Shown: piece after piece, positions 6,674-11,887 of the stretch
How positions within the stretch are numbered: position 1 is the first letter of the stretch
Layout of the letters: each line of letters opens with the position of its first letter
Source: Chloroflexota bacterium
GTDB taxonomy: Bacteria > Chloroflexota > Anaerolineae > Aggregatilineales > Phototrophicaceae
NCBI GenBank assembly: GCA_026706395.1
Contig: JAPOYU010000045.1
Location: forward strand, 1-11,887
Reading direction: 5' to 3'
Length of the DNA stretch: 11,887 nucleotides
Notes under the pieces: generated by a model
Told to the model about the DNA's origin: nothing
The model's input: only the letters and a program-made list of their open reading frames with translations
Databases searched by the model: none
Position numbers and translations under genes: made by a program

Positions 6674-7264
6674 CTAGCGGCGGCGCAGCAGCCACAGCAC
6701 AAGGTGCAGCAAGAAGATGATTGCCAGGATTTGCGCCATCTGGCGCGTCTGCTCGTCATAGAGTTCGACTGGCGGCAGTTCCGGCGTCTCGTCATTCGGT
6801 TCCAAGCGCACCAGCGTAAATTCCTGCGCGACATCAGCCAGGGAATTCAGATCGGCTGACTGTGCCGAGCTCATCCCAGCAAACATGCGTTCATACAATC
6901 TTGAGTTGCGGGTGAAGAGGTAGAGCGCGCGCAGGGCCTCGGCGTTGTCTTGCACCGGCCGGGCGTCGGCCGCGAAGACATGGGTGCCATGCTGAATCGT
7001 CACGCGCGGATGCTGCAGCAGATTACGATACCAATCCGTTCGCTCGCCCCAGGCGGAAAACACGTAATACTTGCTGCCGTGCCGCCGAAACTCGACCATG
7101 ACATGACGGGGGGAGCCGCTTCGGCGGCCTTTGGTCGTCATGACCAGCATGGGCAGCCAGCCCAATATGCCGCCCCAACCCAGTCGATAGAGGGAAATAG
7201 GAAAGCGGTAAATCGACTGGATCAAGCCTTGCGGGCGTTCTTCTAGCAGTTTGGATACGTTCAT
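6674..7264 (-). CDS. Nitroreductase-family deazaflavin-dependent oxidoreductase-like protein with C-terminal membrane anchor
   Basis: A 196-residue protein whose core matches the Ddn/DUF385 split-barrel family: VMTTKGRRSGSPRHVMVEF (41-59, the T-x-GRxSG signature), KYYVFSAWGERTDWYRNLLQHPRVTIQHG (65-93, the W-x-NL-x-x-P-V cofactor motif) and VFAADARPV (96-104). Family members usually use coenzyme F420. Two hydrophobic stretches stand out: a Trp/Gly-rich segment before the core (about 28-42) and a clear transmembrane helix at the extreme C-terminus (about 176-193) ending in RRR. The enzyme is therefore probably membrane-tethered. The ATG at 7264 is preferred: the frame stays open to 7429, but that extension would overlap the upstream ATPase gene and has no family similarity. 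A GAGG lies just upstream, though its spacing is short (3 bases). It follows the MoxR gene by 76 bases. Substrate unknown. Confidence 0.82.
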   Translation of the reverse strand: MNVSKLLEERPQGLIQSIYRFPISLYRLGWGGILGWLPMLVMTTKGRRSGSPRHVMVEFRRHGSKYYVFSAWGERTDWYRNLLQHPRVTIQHGTHVFAADARPVQDNAEALRALYLFTRNSRLYERMFAGMSSAQSADLNSLADVAQEFTLVRLEPNDETPELPPVELYDEQTRQMAQILAIIFLLHLVLWLLRRR

Positions 7265-7340
7265 ATCCTCAATAGATGCCGGATTAATCAGCCGACCAAG
7301 TGTAGCCGCTTCCCTTCGATTTACCAGCCTCTGAGCGCTG

Positions 7341-8291
7341 CTAGTTCCAGTCGGAGCGGGAGCGGCCGCGGCTTTCGTAGCGGTCATCGCTGCCCCCGCG
7401 CAGGATTTGCCGGCGCGCCTTTTGCACATCGCTCTCGTGCTTGAGCAATACGGTCAGCGTGGTTTCCAGCGTCTTCTCGTCGATGCTGTCGGCGTTGAGC
7501 GTAACCAGGGCCTTCGCCCAGTCGATGGTCTCGGATACGCTGGGGTTCTTCTTCAAATCCAGCCGGCGCATGCCCTGCACGACATCGACCGTCTGCCGCG
7601 CCAGCTTGTCGCTAAGCTCCGGCACGCGCATCTTGACGATGTTCAACTCCGCTTCGTGGGTCGGATAATCGACGAAGAGGTAGAGGCAGCGGCGCTTCAA
7701 GGCTTCGGAAAGCTCGCGCGTATTGTTGCTGGTCAGCACGACGCTCGGATGATGCCTGGCTTGGATCGTGCCCAACTCGGGGATCGAGACTTGAAAATCG
7801 CTGAGGATCTCCAAGAGAAAGGCTTCGAATTCCGCATCGGCCCGGTCGATCTCATCGATCAGCAAGACCACCGGCTCGTCGCTGAGCAGGGCCGCCAGCA
7901 GCGGTCGCGCCAGCAAAAAACGCTCGCTGAAGAATACATCGTCCTCATCGCCCAGCCGGTCGGCCGCCCCCCGCAAGGTCTCGGCCGAGGCGAGCAAATC
8001 GCTGAGCTTGTCGCGCAGCAGTTGCGTATAGAGCATCTGCTTGGCGTATTCCCATTCGTAAAGCGCCTTGTTCTCGTCCAGCCCTTCATAACACTGCAGC
8101 CGAATCAGCCGCTGGCCGGAAGCGCCGGACCAGGCTTTGGCCAATTCGGTCTTGCCCACGCCGGCCGGGCCCTCGACCAATAGCGGTTTGCCCAACTGCC
8201 GCGCCAGGAAAACCACGGTCGAGATCTCGTCAGTCGGGATGTATTGCTGCCCGCATAAGGCTTCTGTGACTTGCTGCACGTCTTCGAACAT
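7341..8291 (-). CDS. MoxR-family AAA+ ATPase
   Basis: A 316-residue AAA+ ATPase of the MoxR group, which act as chaperones in maturing or activating protein complexes, usually together with a VWA-domain protein. Walker A is GPAGVGKT (41-48) and Walker B is VVLLIDEIDR (141-150). Sensor 1 is LTSNN (186-190), and an arginine-rich LSEALKRRC segment (194-202) lies at the arginine-finger position. The QCYEGLDENKALYEWEYAKQ stretch (66-85) and SERFLLARPLL (122-132) are typical of CoxD-like MoxR proteins; this subgroup call is from memory. The last 20 residues are a basic, Ser/Asp/Arg-rich tail, likely disordered. ATG 8291 has a weak GGAA upstream, and no earlier in-frame start exists before a stop. 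The expected CoxE-like VWA gene is absent; the downstream gene is the Ddn-like protein. A separate promoter is suggested in the leader. Confidence 0.92.
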   Translation of the reverse strand: MFEDVQQVTEALCGQQYIPTDEISTVVFLARQLGKPLLVEGPAGVGKTELAKAWSGASGQRLIRLQCYEGLDENKALYEWEYAKQMLYTQLLRDKLSDLLASAETLRGAADRLGDEDDVFFSERFLLARPLLAALLSDEPVVLLIDEIDRADAEFEAFLLEILSDFQVSIPELGTIQARHHPSVVLTSNNTRELSEALKRRCLYLFVDYPTHEAELNIVKMRVPELSDKLARQTVDVVQGMRRLDLKKNPSVSETIDWAKALVTLNADSIDEKTLETTLTVLLKHESDVQKARRQILRGGSDDRYESRGRSRSDWN

Positions 8292-8418
8292 GGCGGCTTC
8301 CGATTTGCTTCGGCACTTGCAGTGTAACCGAGATGCATTATGAGAGGCAAGTTAGCGCCTTGCGTTTCAATTCGTTCCGGATATTTTGTCATCGCCCGTC
8401 ACCTACCTTCCTCACCTG

Positions 8419-8447
8419 ATTTTATTGGACAACTTGGCTATCCACAA
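8419..8447 (-). promoter_or_regulatory. Sigma70-like promoter upstream of the MoxR gene
   Basis: In the 193-base gap between surE and the MoxR gene, the minus strand carries TTGTGG (8447-8442) and TAAAAT (8424-8419) with a 17-base spacer. The -10 matches 5/6 and the -35 only 3/6. Transcription would begin near 8412 and leave a leader of about 120 bases. A second, weaker pair (TTGCCT 8350-8345 and TACACT 8326-8321, spacer 18) lies closer to the gene. No convincing terminator for surE is seen in the gap. Confidence 0.4.
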
Positions 8448-8484
8448 AATTGGGGCAAGTTCACCATATAGATGGCGGGAGGAT

Positions 8485-9258
8485 TTAGGGTGGGGGCAGG
8501 CGCAGATCCCAGGCTTCCAGGCTGGCCATGAACCGATGCGCGGTCATATCCAGGTGCACGGGCGTCACGCTGACGTAGTCCCGATGCACCGCCCAGACAT
8601 CGCTGCCGAGTTCCTCCGTTTTGGCGGTGGGCGGCTCGCCTTCGACTCGCACGACGCCGGCATCTACCTCGACCAGGCAATCGCGGTAGATGCGCACGCC
8701 CTGCCGCGTCAGGCGGATGCCGCGCAGTTCTTCGATGTTCTTGACCGGCGGGATGTTGACATTGAGGATGGTGTAGGGCGGCAAGCCTTGTTCCAGCACG
8801 GTTTCGGCGATGGTCAGCGCGACTTTCGCCGCGACTCCGTAGTCATCGGGATGGTCTGCGTCCGCTCTGGCCAGAGAGAAGGCGACGGCCGGGAGGCCGT
8901 GGATCGCCGCTTCCAGCGCGGCGGTGACCGTCCCGCTGTAGGTCAGGTCTTGCGCCATGTTCTCGCCGCGGTTGATGCCGGAGACGACGATATCGGGACG
9001 TTCATCCACGAGACCGAGCAGGGAGAGGGCGATGCAATCGGCTGGCGATCCCTGGACTGCGAGCGCCGGGATGCCATCGCCGACGGTGCAACGCGAATAG
9101 GCGATGTCTTGAAAGAGGGTGATCTTGTGTCCGCTGGCGCTTTGATTCGTAGCGGGCGCGCAGACCTGCACAGCGCCCAGGCGGCGCATGGCCTTCGCCA
9201 GCGCGACGATGCCGGGCGCGTCGTAGCCGTCGTCGTTGGTAACGATTATCGAAGTCAC
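8485..9258 (-). CDS. surE: 5'/3'-nucleotidase SurE
   Basis: SurE is a metal-dependent cytoplasmic phosphatase that hydrolyses nucleoside 5'- and 3'-monophosphates and is linked to stationary-phase survival and nucleotide pool control. The 257-residue product is a full-length match. TNDDG (7-11) provides the metal-binding aspartates D9 and D10. APATNQSASGHKITL (34-48) holds S40. VQGSPADCIALSL (68-80), VSGINRGEN (92-100, N96) and YSGTVTAALEA (107-117) complete the conserved active-site set. Later landmarks include AFSL (126-129) and LNVNIP, the usual family core end. The start is a GTG at 9258; a GGAAGG lies about nine bases upstream. An extended -10 promoter sits at 9311-9303. The gene is probably its own unit; the MoxR gene 193 bases downstream appears to have its own promoter. 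Confidence 0.96.
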   Translation of the reverse strand: MTSIIVTNDDGYDAPGIVALAKAMRRLGAVQVCAPATNQSASGHKITLFQDIAYSRCTVGDGIPALAVQGSPADCIALSLLGLVDERPDIVVSGINRGENMAQDLTYSGTVTAALEAAIHGLPAVAFSLARADADHPDDYGVAAKVALTIAETVLEQGLPPYTILNVNIPPVKNIEELRGIRLTRQGVRIYRDCLVEVDAGVVRVEGEPPTAKTEELGSDVWAVHRDYVSVTPVHLDMTAHRFMASLEAWDLRLPPP

Positions 9259-9302
9259 TTGACTTGGCCTTCCTTGAGCGGGAGGTGATTCGAACGCCCT
9301 AA

Positions 9303-9311
9303 ACTATAGCA
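9303..9311 (-). promoter_or_regulatory. Extended -10 promoter for surE
   Basis: On the minus strand TGCTATAGT (9311-9303) is an extended -10 element (TGn followed by a 5/6 -10 hexamer). It would start transcription near 9296 and give a leader of about 38 bases before the surE GTG. No good -35 is present, which is tolerated in extended -10 promoters. Confidence 0.5.
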
Positions 9312-9314
9312 CAG

Positions 9315-9342
9315 GCTCGCCCTGCAAACGGCCCGGCTGAGC
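9315..9342 (-). terminator. GC-rich imperfect hairpin after the lipoprotein gene
   Basis: Six bases past the lipoprotein stop codon, GGCTGAGC (9335-9342) and GCTCGCCC (9315-9322) form an eight-position stem with one mismatch and one G-T wobble around a 12-base loop. There is no T-tract after it in the minus direction. It may act as a weak terminator separating the lipoprotein gene from surE. Confidence 0.3.
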
Positions 9343-9347
9343 TTGAA

Positions 9348-10490
9348 TCAGACGCAATCGCCTTGGCTGAGCTCAAACTCGGCGCTGCTGCCGACATTAT
9401 CGTTTTCCTCGGTTTCCAGTATGTGATTGCCAGCGTCGACCGTGAGACGGATCTGCTGCCGCTGGCCATAGTGACTGCTGATCGTAATGGACATTTCCAG
9501 GATGGTTTCTTCGCCGGCTTCTAGTTGGGGCAAATAGGTCGTTTCGGCATTTTCGGCTATGGCGCTTTGGTCGCTGAGCAAGTGAGCCTGCGCCGATACC
9601 CACGGGCTCGTTTGAGAATTCAGCGAGCCGCTGTTGCGGATGGTGGCGCGGATGGTCGTCGCCTGGCCGCATACCGGGGTGGCCGGGTCCAGTTCAATGT
9701 CGCTGACCAGCAGGTTGACGCCATCTTCAACTGGCGGAGGCGCCCCGGTCTCTACTGGCAGGCCGGCGGTGTCCTCAGCCGCTGCCACGAAGGAGGCATC
9801 GATCCAGGCGTCCCCGCCTTCGCCGTAGGCGATTCGGTACCAGTCACGCCCGGGGTTTATCGCCACGATCATCACTTCCGCCCCGGCGGCTACACTGCCA
9901 ATCGGTTGACCGGAGGCCACGCCCGGACCAGGACGGAGATTCGCCACGCCAAGAATAATGCCGTTTACGCGGCTTGGCCCAAGGTTCCCCGGCGCTTCCG
10001 CCTCCGTTGGAATCGGGCTGGCGGCAGGACTGGCTGTGTCCGCGGGGATCGTTGCCGGTTGCGGTTCAGTGGCGGCTGAAATGCCCTGTGGGCGCTCCCG
10101 CGGGACGACCTCGATGGTCACATCTTCACGGGCGGCGCTGCCGTCTTCACGCTGGGCGACCACGGCAATGGTGAACTGTCCGGCCTTGCTGGTGGGCCAG
10201 TCGATCGTCAGTGGCAATACCGCGGCGTTCGTTTCATTTGGCTGAAGCCGCTCGCCCAGGAGCGCCTCGTCAAGCAAAACGGCGACGCGCGCCAAATCAG
10301 GCCCGGCGTTCTCAACGCGCGCTTGAACGATGACCGTCGTGCCAGCCAGAAACGTCTGCTCGGGCTGCGGCGCGGCGATACTTATGACCGGTGGGCCATC
10401 GAAACGCGGCACGGTGCTGAGATTGCAGCTGGCGCAAATGAGCAGGGTCAACAGCAGCAGCGAGGTGGCTGAAGCCCTGCCAGCTTGCAT
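9348..10490 (-). CDS. Predicted lipoprotein with Ig-like, SH3b and CARDB domains
   Basis: An exported envelope protein of 380 residues. A hydrophobic leader with a seven-residue Leu/Thr stretch ends at LLICASCNLS. C22 is the likely lipidated cysteine, although Cys at the -3 position makes the lipobox atypical. An Ig-like beta domain follows (about 34-129), then a Pro/Ala/Thr-rich linker (130-172). Next is a bacterial SH3 (SH3b) domain (about 173-236, with LRPGPGVASGQPIGSV and the closing WYRIAYGEGGDAWIDASFV). The C-terminal domain is CARDB-like (about 259-365) with the diagnostic TIRATIRNSG and ILETEENDN motifs. No catalytic motif is visible, so a binding or scaffold role at the cell surface is inferred. 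ATG 10490 is preferred over ATG 10505 because AGGAG lies seven bases before it. It is divergent from coaBC. Confidence 0.85.
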   Translation of the reverse strand: MQAGRASATSLLLLTLLICASCNLSTVPRFDGPPVISIAAPQPEQTFLAGTTVIVQARVENAGPDLARVAVLLDEALLGERLQPNETNAAVLPLTIDWPTSKAGQFTIAVVAQREDGSAAREDVTIEVVPRERPQGISAATEPQPATIPADTASPAASPIPTEAEAPGNLGPSRVNGIILGVANLRPGPGVASGQPIGSVAAGAEVMIVAINPGRDWYRIAYGEGGDAWIDASFVAAAEDTAGLPVETGAPPPVEDGVNLLVSDIELDPATPVCGQATTIRATIRNSGSLNSQTSPWVSAQAHLLSDQSAIAENAETTYLPQLEAGEETILEMSITISSHYGQRQQIRLTVDAGNHILETEENDNVGSSAEFELSQGDCV

Positions 10491-10617
10491 TATCGCTCTC
10501 CTCATGATTCCCGCGCGCGAGTGTAGACAACTCTAGCAGAACTCAGTTGCTTTGGCGAGTTGCGCTAACCTTCTGTTTAGCTACTGACCCGCTGGACTTT
10601 AGTTTCCGCCGGAGATT

Positions 10618-10634
10618 GTGTACCATTAATACAC
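10618..10634. promoter_or_regulatory. Short inverted repeat at the likely coaBC promoter
   Basis: GTGTA (10618-10622) and TACAC (10630-10634) form a dyad with a 7-base centre, 20 bases before the coaBC ATG. TACCAT (10621-10626) inside it is a 4/6 -10-like hexamer, with TTTAGT (10598-10603) at the -35 distance. The dyad could be an operator or chance. The 164 bases between the lipoprotein and coaBC starts show no other clear element. Confidence 0.25.
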
Positions 10635-10654
10635 CTGGTCAGCGAAGGAGCGTA

Positions 10655-11884
10655 ATGGCGGAGAATACCTTCTTGCGCGGCAAAAGAATCGTCCTGGGCA
10701 TCTGTGGCAGCATCGCCGCCTACAAGGCCGCCGATCTCGCCAGCAAGTTGACGAGGGCGGGCGCCTTGATCGATGTTGTATTGACCGCATCGGCTCAGCG
10801 TTTCGTCAGCCCGCTGACTTTTCAGGCGCTTAGCGGGCGGCCGGTTTACACGGATATGTGGCGGGCTGAAGGCGGTGGTTTGCCGAGCCACATCGCGCAT
10901 ATCGGCTTGGCCGAAGAAGCTGATCTGATGGTCGTGGCGCCGGCGACGGCGAATACAATGGCGAAGCTGGCGCTGGGGCTGGCGGACGATTTGCTCTCGG
11001 TGACTGCGCTGGCTATCGGCTGTCCGCTGATGATCGCGCCGGCGATGGATGGCGGCATGTACGACAGCCCGGCAGTGCAAGCCAACCGCGAGACTCTGTT
11101 GCGGCGCGGCGCGTATGTGATTGAGCCGGACCAGGGACGTTTCGCCAGCGGCATGGTCGGTACCGGTCGCTTGCCAGAGACCGCGGACTTGATCGGCCAC
11201 ATCCGGCGCGTGCTGGGCCTGGATGGCGAGCTGGCGGGCCACAAGCTGGTTGTCACCGCCGGCGGCACGCGTGAGGCCCTTGATCCGGTGCGCTTCATCA
11301 CCAACCGATCGACGGGCAAGCAGGGTTACGCCATCGCCCAAGCAGCGCTGGATGCCGGCGCCGAGGTGGTGCTGATCTCAACGACAACAAATCTGCCGAC
11401 GCCGGTTGGCGCCAGGCTGGTGACGGTCGAATCCGCCGAGTCAATGAAGGAGGCCGTGCTGGCGCAAGTAGTGGATTCCTCCGCGCTGATCATGGCGGCG
11501 GCGGTGGCGGACTTTGCGCCGCGGACGATCTCCCAGCAGAAGATCAAAAAGTCGGATGAGGGCTTGGCCCTGCCCTTGGCGCGGACGCCGGACATTTTGA
11601 TGGCGGTTAAGGCTCAGCGCAAGGAATCCGGCTATCCGATGATCGTGGTCGGTTTCGCGGCGGAAAGCGAAAATCTGGTGGAGAATGCTACCGGCAAGCT
11701 CCAGGCCAAGGGGCTTGATCTTCTTATCGCGAACGACATTACGGCCGATGACGCCGGTTTCGCTGCCGATACGAATCGCGTCGTCGTCCTCGATATGGAC
11801 GGCGGCTTGCGCTCGATTGATCGGACGAGCAAAGCCAACATCGGCGCCTACATCATCGAGCGCGTCGGCGGCCTGCTGCAGTGA
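10655..11884 (+). CDS. coaBC: Bifunctional phosphopantothenoylcysteine decarboxylase / phosphopantothenate-cysteine ligase CoaBC
   Basis: CoaBC catalyses two consecutive steps of coenzyme A synthesis: CTP-dependent joining of 4'-phosphopantothenate to cysteine, then FMN-dependent decarboxylation to 4'-phosphopantetheine. The 409-residue product is complete. The CoaC half (about 9-185) has LGICGSIAAYKAADL (14-28), the catalytic His in IAHIGL (H82), the PATANT motif (96-101) and PAMDGGMY (129-136). At the substrate-clamp site it reads FASGMVGTGRL, with Ser165 where E. coli has the active-site Cys158. The CoaB half (about 190-409) has VTAGGTREALDPVRFITNRS (200-219), AAAVADFAP (281-289), the KIKK motif (296-299), VGFAAESENL (332-341) and LLIANDI (356-362). 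ATG 10655 has AAGGAG (10645-10650) upstream; the frame is open back to 10547 but without support. Its stop lies three bases from the window end. Confidence 0.96.
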   Translation: MAENTFLRGKRIVLGICGSIAAYKAADLASKLTRAGALIDVVLTASAQRFVSPLTFQALSGRPVYTDMWRAEGGGLPSHIAHIGLAEEADLMVVAPATANTMAKLALGLADDLLSVTALAIGCPLMIAPAMDGGMYDSPAVQANRETLLRRGAYVIEPDQGRFASGMVGTGRLPETADLIGHIRRVLGLDGELAGHKLVVTAGGTREALDPVRFITNRSTGKQGYAIAQAALDAGAEVVLISTTTNLPTPVGARLVTVESAESMKEAVLAQVVDSSALIMAAAVADFAPRTISQQKIKKSDEGLALPLARTPDILMAVKAQRKESGYPMIVVGFAAESENLVENATGKLQAKGLDLLIANDITADDAGFAADTNRVVVLDMDGGLRSIDRTSKANIGAYIIERVGGLLQ

Positions 11885-11887
11885 GCC

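Noticed and set aside
7265..7429. N-terminal extension of the second Ddn-like protein (start at 7429)
   Set aside because: It would overlap the MoxR coding end, is low-complexity Ala/Thr/Arg, and the family similarity begins only after the ATG at 7264.
7407..8183. 258-residue plus-strand frame opposite the MoxR ATPase
   Set aside because: Antisense to intact Walker A, Walker B and sensor motifs; its sequence is Gln/Arg/Leu-rich without domain features.
8105..8392. Possible 95-residue protein starting in the MoxR leader
   Set aside because: Most of it overlaps the MoxR N-terminus in another frame and reads as a Pro/Trp/Ser/Arg-rich shadow; only the leader ATG is of any interest.
8386..9288. 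300-residue open frame on the plus strand opposite surE
   Set aside because: It is antisense to a fully conserved SurE with all active-site motifs; the translation is Asp/Arg/Gly-rich with no domain pattern, typical of an antisense shadow in high-GC DNA.
10577..11341. 254-residue minus-strand frame opposite coaBC
   Set aside because: Gln/Arg/His-rich shadow of a conserved housekeeping gene; no start signal.
1..11887. CRISPR arrays, tRNA or rRNA genes, transposases, integrases, toxin-antitoxin or defence genes
   Set aside because: No regularly spaced repeats, cloverleaf-like or rRNA-like stretches, and no protein motifs of these classes were seen by reading both strands; short or highly diverged examples could still be missed.

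Overview
The window looks like an ordinary chromosomal stretch from a moderately high-GC bacterium, most plausibly a Chloroflexota (Anaerolineae-like) genome. That placement is an inference. It rests on the combination of envelope proteins built from SH3b, CARDB and PPC-like modules, two Ddn/DUF385-type deazaflavin oxidoreductases, a lone Roadblock/LC7 protein, a MoxR-type ATPase, a fused CoaBC and short intergenic gaps. I see no rRNA, tRNA, transposase, integrase or CRISPR array.

Layout. At the left edge (1-882, minus strand) is the N-terminal part of a DUF6056-like multi-spanning membrane protein that runs off the window. It is noticeably more AT-rich than the rest. Divergent from it is a secreted protein with two tandem PPC-like beta domains and a C-terminal SH3-like domain (1024-2220). 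Then come a small deazaflavin-dependent oxidoreductase-like protein (2250-2558, minus), a YhbS-type GNAT acetyltransferase (2675-3208, plus) and a Roadblock/LC7 protein (3246-3650, minus). From 3857 a tight plus-strand run encodes TsaE, TsaB and an ALDH7/antiquitin-type aldehyde dehydrogenase. From 9258 leftwards the minus strand carries surE, a MoxR-family ATPase and a second, larger Ddn-like protein with a C-terminal membrane anchor. A lipoprotein-like Ig/SH3b/CARDB protein (9348-10490, minus) is divergent from a complete bifunctional coaBC (10655-11884, plus).

How the genes work together. TsaE and TsaB belong to the machinery that makes the universal t6A37 tRNA modification. The ALDH7 enzyme most likely oxidises the lysine-derived semialdehyde/piperideine-6-carboxylate. 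CoaBC supplies 4'-phosphopantetheine, and SurE dephosphorylates nucleoside monophosphates. The MoxR ATPase and membrane-anchored Ddn-like protein may form a small unit, but this is speculative because the usual VWA partner is absent. I found no clearly novel multi-gene defence or biosynthetic system. The more interesting points are the membrane-tethered Ddn/MoxR pair, the duplicated Cys-paired envelope domain, the t6A-ALDH7 linkage and a Cys-to-Ser change in CoaBC.
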